From Bacillus sp. 7884-1 (GTDB lineage Bacteria > Bacillota > Bacilli > Bacillales > Cytobacillaceae), in the NCBI RefSeq assembly GCF_002272245.1, contig NZ_NPDD01000222.1, positions 1 to 44,018 on the forward strand: a DNA stretch of 44,018 nt, read 5' to 3'. Shown one piece after another: positions 33,101-41,597 of the stretch. A program made the position numbers and the translations under genes. The first letter of the stretch is position 1; each line of letters begins with the position of its first letter. The notes beneath the pieces were generated by a model. The model was not told the DNA's origin. It did no database searches and saw only the letters and a program-made list of their open reading frames with translations.

Positions 33101-33560
33101 ATGATGAGATTATCTTTTTTGAAATATTATGGATAATGTCTCCTCTGCTTAGCAAACCGATGACCCGGCCCGCTCCATTTACAACAGGGAGTTTTTTGAA
33201 ATGATGCTGCGATAATAAACGGACTGCCTTATCAAACGCTTCATCAGGTGATACGTAGAGAAGATTTCTTTTGGTCATAATATCTTTTACAGGTGTGTCC
33301 AATTTTTCTTGTATAACATCTTCGAGTTCTTCCTCCTCTATTATATAAACAAGACCTGCAAGACCAGCGATACCCAGAGGTTTTGGAGCAAGGTAGCGTA
33401 ATACATCTCCATCAGATATCATTCCTACCAAATGATCTTTATCATCAACAACAGGTACACCACCAATTCGATTTGAATTGAGTATATCCAGCAATTCCTT
33501 GACAGTATTCGAAGGTTTAACAGTAAAAACTTTTGTAATCATGAAATCTCTTACCTGCAT
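33099..33560 (-). CDS. Tandem CBS-domain protein
   Basis: 153-aa protein consisting of two CBS motifs forming one Bateman module: residues 1-56 (VRDFMITKVFTVKPSNTVKE, GGVPVVDDKDHLVGMISDGD) and about 88-150 (VKDIMTKRNLLYVSPDEAFD, KKLPVVNGAGRVIGLLSRGD). Such modules bind adenine nucleotides and sense energy state. The linker between them (AGLVYIIEEEELEDVIQEKL) is longer than usual. No effector domain is attached. ATG with GAGGGA upstream. Confidence 0.9.
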   Translation of the reverse strand: MQVRDFMITKVFTVKPSNTVKELLDILNSNRIGGVPVVDDKDHLVGMISDGDVLRYLAPKPLGIAGLAGLVYIIEEEELEDVIQEKLDTPVKDIMTKRNLLYVSPDEAFDKAVRLLSQHHFKKLPVVNGAGRVIGLLSRGDIIHNISKKIISS

Positions 33561-33760
33561 TATATGTCCCTCTTTTCATGTTGCAATCGCATACATTCTA
33601 TATTTAACAATAGCTTAACACAAATAAAACTGTGTTCTCTAATAAAAAAATATGTCGAATTTGAGTCCTAAGGGTGCAGTACAGATATGGAGGGGGAATT
33701 GTCAAGTATTCCTATTTTTCTTTTTGAACAGTATAATCGAAGGATGGGAGTTGAGATAAA
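33561..33760. other. Divergent intergenic region
   Basis: Holds the promoters of the CBS gene and the DUF4317 gene. A TATAAT at 33732-33737 is the likely -10 box of the latter; its -35 box is weak. Confidence 0.45.
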
Positions 33761-34921
33761 ATGAATGCAAAAGACATAGCTAATATCCGAAAGCAATTTA
33801 AATTAAACAATGATCTTATGAAAATTCGAGAAATCTTAAATGTTTATGTTCAGAAAGAGTCCGGTGAGATTTACCACTCAGTCATTTCACCGTTTGAAAT
33901 GGTAGATCAGGAGTCACAAGAATTATTTTTAATGAATTTCAAAAAGGTTATGACAGGGGCTCTCGATGCCAAACTTTTTGAGCTGAAATTTCATCGGGAT
34001 GTGGAAGATAGCACCCAAATGATCCTCTTTGATGGTTTGAAGACTGATACCACCGATGATTGGATTGATTATATGCACCAAATCGTTGGGAAAATGTTTG
34101 CTCATACGGTTTATGAATTTGATACAGTGGTGACGTTTATCCGGGGAGAATACCGAAAAGCGACGAAAAAACGTGACCTAGAATCAGAAGAAGGCGGGAA
34201 TGATGAAGTGTATTCAAACGAGTTCATCCTCTGCAGTCTCAATAAAACCGATCAGCCGAAAAAAGCACTGGTTTTTGATTATATTGAAAGAGAATTTAGA
34301 TCCAATAACGCCTTTGATCCGATTATTAATTTAGCACAACCATTGTCAGGATTTTTGTTCCCTGCTTTCAATGACAATGCTGCTGATGTGAACCATATCC
34401 TATATTGTGCAGGAAAAGCGAATCAACCAGATGAGACATTTATTGAGCAGGTACTCAATTGCGAAGAAATCATAACCGCTTTAGAGGAAAAGGATAGTTT
34501 TGAACTAATTCTGAATAAAGTCATCGGTGATACAGTAGATTCCCAGGTTATTTCTAACGTCTATGAGGAAATTGACAGGGTGGTCCAGGAGAGTAAAGAA
34601 AATGAAGAAAGTGAAGCACCTAAGTTGGATTCTCGGGATATCGAACGGATTTTAACGGTTAGCGGCGTTGAAAATGTAGATACTGCTAAAGTGGAACATG
34701 CATTCAAAGCAATCGTAGATGATGAAAAACATGAGCTAAAAGCGAGCAATTTAGTTCCTAAATCGGTAAAAATTGAAACAAAGGTTGCAAATTTATCACT
34801 CAGTCCGATGGATTTGAAGCATGTAAAATATATTATGTTCCAAGGAAAACGTTGTTTATTGTTGGAAATCGATGATGATGTTGTCGTTGAAGGATTCAGG
34901 CTAGAATCAGAAATACACTAA
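33761..34921 (+). CDS. DUF4317-family protein
   Basis: 386-aa soluble protein. MNAKDIANIRKQFKLNNDLMK, FELKFHRDVEDSTQM, the AHTVYEFDTVVTFIRGEYRK stretch and LVFDYIEREFRSNN are characteristic of the DUF4317 family, which has no assigned function. The C-terminal third begins with LDSRDIERILTVSGVENVDT and closes in a small domain with IMFQGKRCLLLEIDDDVVVEGF. No signal peptide or membrane segment. ATG with GGGAG 10 nt upstream. Monocistronic; nothing nearby suggests a pathway. Confidence 0.82.
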   Translation: MNAKDIANIRKQFKLNNDLMKIREILNVYVQKESGEIYHSVISPFEMVDQESQELFLMNFKKVMTGALDAKLFELKFHRDVEDSTQMILFDGLKTDTTDDWIDYMHQIVGKMFAHTVYEFDTVVTFIRGEYRKATKKRDLESEEGGNDEVYSNEFILCSLNKTDQPKKALVFDYIEREFRSNNAFDPIINLAQPLSGFLFPAFNDNAADVNHILYCAGKANQPDETFIEQVLNCEEIITALEEKDSFELILNKVIGDTVDSQVISNVYEEIDRVVQESKENEESEAPKLDSRDIERILTVSGVENVDTAKVEHAFKAIVDDEKHELKASNLVPKSVKIETKVANLSLSPMDLKHVKYIMFQGKRCLLLEIDDDVVVEGFRLESEIH

Positions 34922-34928
34922 TGTAGTA

Positions 34929-34976
34929 GGTCAGTCCCCCATGCTTTAACGCATTGGAGGATTGACCTTTTCTAAT
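34929..34976. terminator. Bidirectional terminator
   Basis: GGTCAGTCC / GGATTGACC (one G-U) with inner CCATGC/GCATTGG stem. Lies between the convergent DUF4317 and AraC genes. Confidence 0.85.
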
Positions 34977-35880
34977 TTTTATAATCCTTTTGCAAATTTT
35001 TAGGAGAAAGATTGTATTCTTTTTTGAAGAGCCTATAAAAACTTGAATAGTCAGGAAAACCGCATTTTAAGGCAATTTTCTCTATCGGGATCTGCTTTTG
35101 TTTGATCATCGTTACCGCAAATGATAACCGTTTTAATGATACATACCGGTAAAACGGAAGGTTCATGTGTTTTTTAAAATAATGAGAAAAATAGTATTTA
35201 TTTAAATGAAAATAGCTCGAAACCTTGTCTAAACTTAGATCGTGTTCTGTTAAATGTGATTCAATGTATTCCAGTATCGACACGAGCCTTTCGTCGTGTT
35301 CTTCCTTGTTACTTAGGTTTGGTAAACTACTCGCAGGATTAAATATGACCTGAAGCACTTGAAATAATAGATATTGTAAGGTGAAGGAAAAGTTTTCTTC
35401 ACCATTTTTTATTCTATGAGTTATTTCATGAAGTAAAGATATGATATCTTGAAAGTTCACTGAATTCAAATGTAACACATAAGAACCTTGGGTCTTTTGA
35501 AAAACAATATTCTCATTCATAGACGGGGAAACTGTTACAAAATCTGCCATTAAACGATTATTAATGTTGATGATGATGCGTTCATAGTGATCAATATTCT
35601 TAACTATTGCCTGATGAACCGCATTAGGAGGCACCACCACTATATCCCCTCTCTTTAGAGTGTAGGTCTTTCCTTCACAAAAAAAATCACACTCACCTCC
35701 TAAAAATACTAGAATCTCCAAACAATCGTGAGTGTGTAAGCGAAATAAAGGATCCAATTGATAAAATCTTTCTGCTGATTCGTTATATTTTTTGAGCAAA
35801 TTATAGGATTGATTTTTATGGCTAAAATCATGAATTTCAAAAGACTGATTGACTACTGGGATATGTATCGACTGTTTCAT
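34972..35880 (-). CDS. AraC-family regulator with cupin sensor
   Basis: 302-aa two-domain activator. Residues about 45-120 form a cupin sensing domain (LEILVFLGGECDFFCEGKTYT, RGDIVVVPPNAVHQAIV). Residues about 205-302 carry two helix-turn-helix motifs (DLSLDKVSSYFHLNKYYFSH, and IPIEKIALKCGFPDYSSFYR LFKKEY). Start at ATG 35880 because GAGGGA lies 7 nt upstream; an in-frame start nine codons earlier overlaps it. Divergent from the GH3 gene 191 nt away, so it most likely activates that gene in response to a sugar. Confidence 0.88.
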   Translation of the reverse strand: MKQSIHIPVVNQSFEIHDFSHKNQSYNLLKKYNESAERFYQLDPLFRLHTHDCLEILVFLGGECDFFCEGKTYTLKRGDIVVVPPNAVHQAIVKNIDHYERIIININNRLMADFVTVSPSMNENIVFQKTQGSYVLHLNSVNFQDIISLLHEITHRIKNGEENFSFTLQYLLFQVLQVIFNPASSLPNLSNKEEHDERLVSILEYIESHLTEHDLSLDKVSSYFHLNKYYFSHYFKKHMNLPFYRYVSLKRLSFAVTMIKQKQIPIEKIALKCGFPDYSSFYRLFKKEYNLSPKNLQKDYKN

Positions 35881-36071
35881 TTCTGTCTCCCTCTCATAAA
35901 GCAACAATTACAATATTTTTAGCAATAAATGATATTTTTTTATCACTTTTTGTTGTTATTATAACATTGTTAAGGAAATTGAAATAATGATAAATCCAAA
36001 ATTGAGCACCCTACTAAGAGGGAATTTTTTGTTGAATCAATAGTCATGGATCAAGTATAGGAGGGGTTAAA
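35881..36071. promoter_or_regulatory. Divergent AraC/GH3 control region
   Basis: 191 bp of AT-rich DNA carrying both promoters. No perfect palindrome or consensus promoter stands out, as expected for an activator-dependent promoter. GGAGGGG (36061-36067) is the GH3 ribosome binding site. Confidence 0.5.
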
Positions 36072-38195
36072 GTGGAAAATAGCCACAAACAACCTGAATT
36101 AGAAGTCAGGGTCAAAAAAATCATTGAAATAGATGGATTGAAATTTAAAGACTTGAATAATAGTGGGAAACTAGAGCCTTACAAAGATTGGCGTTTGAGT
36201 CCAAAAGAACGTGCGGAGAATCTAGTCTCATTGATGAATATCGATGAAAAAGTCGGCATGATGCTGATTAATAGCCGTCCGATGGGGCTCTCTCAAAAAG
36301 ATAAGAGCAAGACAAGCCATGATGGTGTGCTTGATGAAGCGATTATTGAAAAGGGTGAAACTATTTTTGCGCTTTCTAAAGTATATGGAACAACGCATAC
36401 CATTGAAAACATGCATTTACGCCACTTTATCCTAAGAGACAATTGGAGTCCCTCTCAAATGGCTGAGTGGGTTAATAAAATGAATGAATTATGTGAGGGA
36501 ACGCGTCTAGGTATTCCTTGTTTAATCGCATCTAATTCAAGAAACGAACATGCGGAAGCTGTGTTTGGCATGAATGATGCATCTGGTATTTTTTCGACCT
36601 GGCCAGGAACGTTAGGTCTTGCTGCAGCGGCTAAGGGAGATATGAAAAACGGCGGTGACGCATCACTTATTAGCCAATTTGCCCAAATAGCGCACGATGA
36701 GTGGGATGCAACGGGCTTACGCAAGGGATATATGTATATGGCTGATACTGTCACAGATCCTAGATGGCAGCGGATATATGGTACGTTTGGTGAGGACACG
36801 GAATTTATTTCGGATGCAATCGGCCGCCTCATTGACGGATTCCAAGGAGAGGAATTAGGAAAACATAGTATTGCTATGACAACCAAGCATTTTCCTGGCG
36901 GAGGAGCAAGGGAAAATGGATTTGATCCCCATTATGAAGAGGGTAAATGGAATCTATATCCAACTCCTGGAAGCTTAGAGCAGTATCATCTGCCACCGTT
37001 TCGGGCAGCAGTAGAACATGGCACTTCATCCTTTATGCCATATTATTCAATCCCTAGTATCAAGAAAAGTGTGGTGCAAGAATTCGAAGGGCAAGATATT
37101 CCTTTTGAAGAAGTTGGCTTTACTTTTAATCATTATTTCTTACAGCATATTCTCAGAGAAAAACTAGGGTTCAAAGGCTATATAAATAGCGATAGTGGTG
37201 TCACAAGTAAAATGAGCTGGGGCGTTGAACACTTAAGCGAGGCGGAACGGTTTGCCAAAGCCGTTAATGCCGGGACAGATCTTATTTCTGATTCAAATGA
37301 TGTTGAAAATCTTAAAAAGGCCATCGAAAATGGCTGGATTAGCGAAAAGCGTATTAATGAAGCAAATGTAAGACTTCTTGCAGAAATGTTTACTTTAGGA
37401 TTGTTTGATGATCGTACGTATGTTTCACCAGATTATGCTGCTTCAGTGGTTAGTACTCCCGCACATTGGGAAGCTGCTTATGAAGCACATAAAAAATCAG
37501 TAACGATTCTGAAGAATTCCAATCAGACATTACCTTTAAAAGCTGAAAACGTAAATGGGAAGAAGGTTTACGTGGAAGTTTTACACAAGGAAACTGAACG
37601 AGCTGCTTCTTATACCGAAAAGGCAAGGCAGGAATGCGAAGAACTTGGCCTATTTACACTGGTCAATAATTATGAAGAAGCGGATGTAGCTATTTTGTTC
37701 CTTCATCCAAAGTCTGGAGCTTATTTCAATGCAACACCAGGTCTGTTAGAACTTGAATTATGCGAAAATAAAACGTTAACAGCATTAGATGGTACAACCT
37801 ATCAAGAAACTACGTTAACGGGTATGGATCATCTGAAGGAAGTTTGTGACAGTGTCCATGTTCGCGGAGGAAAAGTTATCATCAGTGTGAATTTCACATT
37901 GCCGTGGATTCTTGGAAATGTTGAACCATTAGCAGATGCGTTGATTGCTGGTTACGATACATTCATTAAGCCACAATTTGAGGTAATCGCTGACCAATTC
38001 CAACCAGTGGGTGTATTACCGCTAACATTGCCAGCAAGTGATGAAGTCATTGCGGTTGATGAAAATGGTAATTGTATGTCTCCAAATGATGTACCAGGCT
38101 ATGACAAGGACAAATATATGCCTGAAGGTCTTTCATATGCTTATAAAGATAGTGATGGTAATGTTTATAAACTTGGATATGGCTTAACATATTAA
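36072..38195 (+). CDS. Glycoside hydrolase family 3 beta-glycosidase
   Basis: 707-aa cytoplasmic exo-glycosidase (beta-glucosidase or beta-xylosidase type). The N-terminal TIM barrel contains ADTVTDPRWQRIYGTFGED and the substrate-binding KHFPGGG (272-278); the nucleophile is D374 in GYINSDSGVTS. The C-terminal alpha/beta sandwich starts near HKKSVTILKNSNQTLPLK. No signal peptide, so the substrate is probably an imported oligosaccharide. The start PELEVRVKKIIEIDGLKFKD is an extension ahead of the barrel. GTG start at 36072 with AGGAGGGG 5 nt upstream. No transporter gene is linked. Substrate cannot be fixed from sequence. Confidence 0.88.
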   Translation: MENSHKQPELEVRVKKIIEIDGLKFKDLNNSGKLEPYKDWRLSPKERAENLVSLMNIDEKVGMMLINSRPMGLSQKDKSKTSHDGVLDEAIIEKGETIFALSKVYGTTHTIENMHLRHFILRDNWSPSQMAEWVNKMNELCEGTRLGIPCLIASNSRNEHAEAVFGMNDASGIFSTWPGTLGLAAAAKGDMKNGGDASLISQFAQIAHDEWDATGLRKGYMYMADTVTDPRWQRIYGTFGEDTEFISDAIGRLIDGFQGEELGKHSIAMTTKHFPGGGARENGFDPHYEEGKWNLYPTPGSLEQYHLPPFRAAVEHGTSSFMPYYSIPSIKKSVVQEFEGQDIPFEEVGFTFNHYFLQHILREKLGFKGYINSDSGVTSKMSWGVEHLSEAERFAKAVNAGTDLISDSNDVENLKKAIENGWISEKRINEANVRLLAEMFTLGLFDDRTYVSPDYAASVVSTPAHWEAAYEAHKKSVTILKNSNQTLPLKAENVNGKKVYVEVLHKETERAASYTEKARQECEELGLFTLVNNYEEADVAILFLHPKSGAYFNATPGLLELELCENKTLTALDGTTYQETTLTGMDHLKEVCDSVHVRGGKVIISVNFTLPWILGNVEPLADALIAGYDTFIKPQFEVIADQFQPVGVLPLTLPASDEVIAVDENGNCMSPNDVPGYDKDKYMPEGLSYAYKDSDGNVYKLGYGLTY

Positions 38196-38216
38196 TAATA
38201 TTAATTAAAAAATTTT

Positions 38217-38246
38217 AGCTAAGGTTTCTTGCCTTAGCTTTTTTAT
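38217..38246 (+). terminator. Terminator of GH3 gene
   Basis: AGCTAAGG / CCTTAGCT with a 7-nt loop and TTTTTT. Confidence 0.92.
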
Positions 38247-38364
38247 TTGCCTGATTGCTTAGGGATAAATTAAAGGAAAACTTTACCATAAAAAAGAAAG
38301 GGAATTAGGACTAACATTCATTTCATATATATGGGAAGGAAGTGTATTTAAGAGGAGGGACAAA

Positions 38365-39156
38365 ATGGCAGCAAATCCCATTGTTGCTCGGTCTTTAGAC
38401 GAAATTAAATTTTGGTCTAGGATTATGAAAGAACATTCTTTATTTTTAAGTCTTGGATTCACCTTTGAACAGAAACAATTAATTGAGGAAGCCCAGCAGT
38501 TTATGGCTTTATTCGAGAGAATTGAGGAGAAGCTATCTAGGTTTACGGTAAATTCGGATTTACGTCAAGTTCAAGCTTTTAATACCGAGGTTTATCAAGC
38601 AGCGGCATCAATTTATGGCTATAAAAGGAAGGTATTGGATTTAACACTTCGCTGTCAAATCAGGCATAACAATTTCCCTTTATTAATTGACCATATTAGC
38701 AGAGAAGCAGCATATTTTGCTAATCGGTTAAAGGAATTAAATGAAGGTATATTAGCCCCGACACCTGATTCAATTATTGAAGAAAATGTATTTTTCTTAA
38801 AGATTATGGCTGACCATGCAAAGTTTATCGGGCACCTTTTAGATCCTTCGGAAAGAAAGTTAGTTGAACAGGCGAGAGAGTTTAGTAATGATTTTGATAA
38901 GTTGTTGTTCCAGGCAGTTGATTTAGACTATATGCGACCACAATCTGAAACCAAACCATTACTCGGTCAATTTTTAAACCAAAATAAAGTATCCGTTGCT
39001 TCATTAAGGGATTTCAAGAAAACAGCAAGAGATTTAATAGAAGAATGTCGGATTAAGAGCAACATTCACCCACTCTTAGCTGACCATACATTTAGGGAAG
39101 CTTCGAGATTCCTAGAAATCATTGATATGTTTGAGGCTAGTCTAAGTAGAGCTTAA
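38365..39156 (+). CDS. DUF2935-family protein
   Basis: 263-aa all-helical protein made of two similar halves, each opening with a variant of E/F-WxxIMxxHxxFL: RSLDEIKFWSRIMKEHSLFL (about 9-28) and IIEENVFFLKIMADHAKFIG (about 137-156). Each half ends with a segment like HPLLADHTFREASRF. Conserved His/Glu spacing suggests a ferritin-like metal site, by inference. Function of DUF2935 not established. ATG with AGAGGAGGG 7 nt upstream. Monocistronic. Confidence 0.85.
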   Translation: MAANPIVARSLDEIKFWSRIMKEHSLFLSLGFTFEQKQLIEEAQQFMALFERIEEKLSRFTVNSDLRQVQAFNTEVYQAAASIYGYKRKVLDLTLRCQIRHNNFPLLIDHISREAAYFANRLKELNEGILAPTPDSIIEENVFFLKIMADHAKFIGHLLDPSERKLVEQAREFSNDFDKLLFQAVDLDYMRPQSETKPLLGQFLNQNKVSVASLRDFKKTARDLIEECRIKSNIHPLLADHTFREASRFLEIIDMFEASLSRA

Positions 39157-39166
39157 TAAACTATAA

Positions 39167-39210
39167 AACCAAACCTCCCACATACAAGGGTGGAAGGTTT
39201 GGTTTATTTT
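39167..39210 (+). terminator. Terminator of DUF2935 gene
   Basis: AAACCAAACCT / AGGTTTGGTTT stem with inner CCCA/TGG pairing, followed by ATTTTC. Confidence 0.85.
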
Positions 39211-39264
39211 CTTAAGTTGTTTTCTTTTATTACCTTTTTGGGTAACGCTTTCATCTGCATTCAC

Positions 39265-39732
39265 TCAAGCCTCTTTGGATATTTTATCTTGGTCTAAAAG
39301 GTGGCCAACAAACGAGATTTCTTTTATCGTTACCGAAAGTTCCCCGGTTGGAATTTTTAACGAAATTTTTTCACCGTTATTTTTAAATAGAAGCTGTCTG
39401 CCTACTGGAGATAAGAAGGAAATATAACCACGATCCGGATCAGATTGCTCCGGGTAGCAAATGACATAATCCTCAGTTTCGTTATCCTCGTCATACAATA
39501 CCGTGACCTTTGTCCCAATTAATACCTTCGGGAAAAATGAAATATGATTATTTTTTTGATTTACTTTTAATAAGTCCTCAACTTCTAACACATATAAATT
39601 AAAAAAATGTTTTAATCGGTCCTGTATAGGGGTTGATGAGAGATAAAGATTTGTTAGTTCCTTGATGTTTTCATCAATATAAATTAACTGTTGAACGAAG
39701 TAGTCTCTACTTTGGTAAGCACTATGGTTCAT
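39265..39732 (-). CDS. GreA/GreB C-terminal-domain protein
   Basis: 155-aa protein. The C-terminal half (about 70-150) has the FKBP-like fold of transcript-cleavage factors: IGTKVTVLYDEDNETEDYVI, CYPEQSDPDRGYISFLSPVGRQLL. The N-terminal half is helical (QQLIYIDENIKELTNLYLSS) but lacks the acidic coiled-coil tip needed for transcript cleavage in GreA, so it more likely binds RNA polymerase without cleavage, as Rnk-like proteins do. ATG 39732 with GGGGG 10 nt upstream. Its leader contains a structured region and a short ORF that overlaps this start. Confidence 0.78.
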   Translation of the reverse strand: MNHSAYQSRDYFVQQLIYIDENIKELTNLYLSSTPIQDRLKHFFNLYVLEVEDLLKVNQKNNHISFFPKVLIGTKVTVLYDEDNETEDYVICYPEQSDPDRGYISFLSPVGRQLLFKNNGEKISLKIPTGELSVTIKEISFVGHLLDQDKISKEA

Positions 39733-39790
39733 AGTAGATAACCCCCAGGCTTGGATTCAACTTTTTGCATAACTTCATTAATTTTTTCAT
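39722..39790 (-). CDS. 22-aa leader ORF overlapping the Gre-like start
   Basis: ATG 39790 has an ideal ribosome binding site (AGGAGGA, 8 nt spacing), stronger than that of the Gre-like gene. It reads MKKLMKLCKKLNPSLGVIYY plus two residues and stops at TAG 39722-39724, 11 nt inside the Gre-like gene. A translating ribosome would terminate at the gene's start, so coupled or attenuated translation is likely. Confidence 0.55.
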   Translation of the reverse strand: MKKLMKLCKKLNPSLGVIYYEP

Positions 39791-39822
39791 TATTAATTCC
39801 TCCTAAATAAAAAAAATGAAAC

Positions 39823-39915
39823 CTTCCATACAAGAAAGCAGATAGACCAACGTTAATATTGGCGTAGCTGTTTCTGTACAATAAAGAGGACTATAGCCCC
39901 TTTACTGAATGGAAG
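39823..39915 (-). promoter_or_regulatory. Candidate structured leader RNA (three-way junction)
   Basis: Three paired elements fit one fold: P1 CTTCCAT/ATGGAAG (39823-39829 with 39909-39915); P2 39833-39875, an extended hairpin with AGAAA/TTTCT, CAG/CTG and CCAA/TTGG steps; P3 AAAG(A)GG/CCCTTT (39883-39903). A TAAAAT -10 box on the minus strand (39932-39927) would start transcription just before P1. It lies 32 nt upstream of the leader ORF. It does not match a riboswitch class I recognise. Confidence 0.5.
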
Positions 39916-39926
39916 ATATTAGTATT

Positions 39927-39932
39927 ATTTTA
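39927..39932 (-). promoter_or_regulatory. Possible -10 box for Gre-like transcript
   Basis: TAAAAT on the minus strand; the -35 region is weak (ATGATA or TTCATG depending on spacing). Start point about 39920. Confidence 0.4.
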
Positions 39933-40011
39933 ACATATATTTACGGAAATATCATGAATACCGATCATTTGTTATTTAGAATTTACTTCAATGGAATTCA
40001 ATCAAGAAAAA

Positions 40012-40034
40012 ACAGCCTCTGAAATAGAGGCTGT
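40012..40034 (-). terminator. Terminator of small membrane protein gene
   Basis: ACAGCCTCT / AGAGGCTGT with a 5-nt loop; on the minus strand it is followed by TTTTTTC. Confidence 0.9.
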
Positions 40035-40056
40035 CATTTATTTAATAATCCGCGCT

Positions 40057-40293
40057 TTACTTTTTAAAGTAACAGCGCCAGGCCTTTTTGAATATGAGTA
40101 GTCCAAAAACAATAAAAACTAGGAAGCCAATTAATGCAATAAGGATGTTCAGTATAGTTCCTAGGCTGCCTAAACCAAGTAAAGTAAAGAAGCCAGTTAC
40201 GACATTCAAAATGGAAAGCAGCAACCAAACTACACCTGTTAAAAACCCAAGGAAAAGTCCCAAAATGCCACAGGAAGAATGACAATTACTCAT
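40057..40293 (-). CDS. 78-aa two-helix membrane protein
   Basis: Begins MSNCHSSCGILGLFLGFLTG; two hydrophobic segments (about 9-36 and 44-69) and a basic KKAWRCYFKK tail. Two cysteines near the N-terminus. Excellent ribosome binding site (AGGAGGTGA, 7 nt before ATG 40293) and its own terminator. Small glycine/leucine-rich proteins of this kind are common in spore formers; function unknown. Confidence 0.65.
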   Translation of the reverse strand: MSNCHSSCGILGLFLGFLTGVVWLLLSILNVVTGFFTLLGLGSLGTILNILIALIGFLVFIVFGLLIFKKAWRCYFKK

Positions 40294-40394
40294 AGAAATT
40301 CACCTCCTGACTATGGATGTTCAAGTTTATAATATGCGAAGGATGGACAGGGTGTTTTAAATAATCATGAAAAGGGGCACAAAATAGGCGTGTG

Positions 40395-40478
40395 AATTAC
40401 GGTGACAATTACGGTGACAGGCACCGCCCGTGGACACTGTCAAATTACGGTGACAGGCACCGCCCGTAGACATTGTCC
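40395..40478 (+). repeat. Tandem 36-bp repeats with GGTGACAGGCACC cores
   Basis: Two nearly identical 36-bp units (40407-40442 and 40443-40478; three differences) each with TTACGGTGACAGGCACCG and a CCCGT.GACA.TGTC tail, preceded by a partial unit TTACGGTGAC at 40397. Same family as the copy at 3988-4017. Confidence 0.82.
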
Positions 40479-40493
40479 ACCTCAGGTGGACAG
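40475..40493. repeat. Perfect palindrome next to tandem repeats
   Basis: TGTCCACCT-C-AGGTGGACA, 9-bp arms with a one-base centre, at the end of the second 36-bp unit. The TGTCCAC arm echoes the unit's GTGGACACTGTC tail, so it probably belongs to the repeat element. Confidence 0.65.
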
Positions 40494-40571
40494 TACTAGG
40501 CTTTCATGATTTACTCATGTTAAATATCTTACTTTGATTTGGGAAACTCTATGATTTATGGAGGGATAATA

Positions 40572-41573
40572 ATGATGAAGACAAATAAAGTAGAGATTGT
40601 TAAATTAACTAGTGCAGAGATATCAGCATTATGGGCAACCAATATAAATGTCAGCGTAGTAATTTGTATGATGACCCACTTTTTGGAAACTTGTACGGAT
40701 CCTGAGATTCTCAAACTGCTTGAAGAAACCAAGCAGTTGGCTGAAAAACATATGAATGAAATAGAACAGGTTTTTGTAAAGGAAAAAATTGTTGTTCCTG
40801 AAGCTTTTAAGGCAGAGAAACATGTTGTCCATAAAGCTCCTAAACTTTTTTCTGATATCTATTATATACAGTGTGTCCTGCAAATGAGTAAATTTGGGGT
40901 TGCATCCCATACGTTGGGTTTAACTATTTCAGCACGAGAAGATATGCGAATTTTGTATAAAAACCTGATGGATGATGTGTCTCAGCTATATAATCATGTC
41001 GTTAGCGTCATGCAGGAAAAAGGAATATATGTGCGAATGCCTTTTATGAATTATCCAAATGAAATTGATTTTATTAACAAAGAAAACTTTTTGACAGGTT
41101 GGTTCGGACGAAGACGGTCATTATTAGGAATAGAAGTCACACATTTAATGATTAATGCATTTCAGAATGAAATGGGAATGCAATTGTGCACCGGTTTTTC
41201 ACAAGTAACTCAAGACGTGGAACTTCGTGAATATTTTCTTCGAGGAAAAAATTTATGCAAACATATCGTAAGCTCCATTTATGATGTAATGGAAGAAAGT
41301 GAAGTGCCAGCTGCCATCACATGGGATCAAGGTGTCACCAATTCGACTGTTGCGCCATTTTCTGATCAATTTATGCTGTTTATCATAGGAATCCTTTCAA
41401 ATCTCGGCATTGCAGCATATGGAGTAGGATTATCATCAACCATGCGTAGAGATATTTCTGCCATGTACGCTAATTTTCTAACAAAAACCGGGGCCTTTGG
41501 AGAAGATGGAATGAATTTAATGATTGAAAGAAAATGGATGGAGCAGCCTCCACAATTTGAAGCTGCTAAATGA
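40572..41573 (+). CDS. DUF3231-family protein (intact copy)
   Basis: 333-aa helical protein of two similar halves. The first starts with VKLTSAEISALWATNINVSV; the second with GRRRSLLGIEVTHLMINAFQ. It ends NLMIERKWMEQPPQFEAAK. Histidines recur at comparable positions in each half (MTHFLE, EKHMNEIEQ, CKHIVSS), compatible with a ferritin-like fold. Function not established; the family is expanded in spore formers. Start at ATG 40572 (GGAGGG 6 nt upstream). Followed 24 nt later by the isochorismatase gene, probably one operon. A broken paralogue lies at 17223-18249. Confidence 0.85.
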   Translation: MMKTNKVEIVKLTSAEISALWATNINVSVVICMMTHFLETCTDPEILKLLEETKQLAEKHMNEIEQVFVKEKIVVPEAFKAEKHVVHKAPKLFSDIYYIQCVLQMSKFGVASHTLGLTISAREDMRILYKNLMDDVSQLYNHVVSVMQEKGIYVRMPFMNYPNEIDFINKENFLTGWFGRRRSLLGIEVTHLMINAFQNEMGMQLCTGFSQVTQDVELREYFLRGKNLCKHIVSSIYDVMEESEVPAAITWDQGVTNSTVAPFSDQFMLFIIGILSNLGIAAYGVGLSSTMRRDISAMYANFLTKTGAFGEDGMNLMIERKWMEQPPQFEAAK

Positions 41574-41597
41574 AATACATTTGCTTAGGAGTACAAA

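Noticed and set aside
36455..36886. 143-codon minus-strand frame inside the GH3 gene
   Set aside because: Antisense to a well-conserved catalytic domain; no start signal.
40064..40285. Two further open frames (both strands) over the 78-aa membrane protein
   Set aside because: Only the 40057-40293 minus-strand frame has an ideal ribosome binding site and a sensible membrane topology.
40395..40478. CRISPR array
   Set aside because: The 36-bp units are directly adjacent with no spacers between them, and no cas genes are present.
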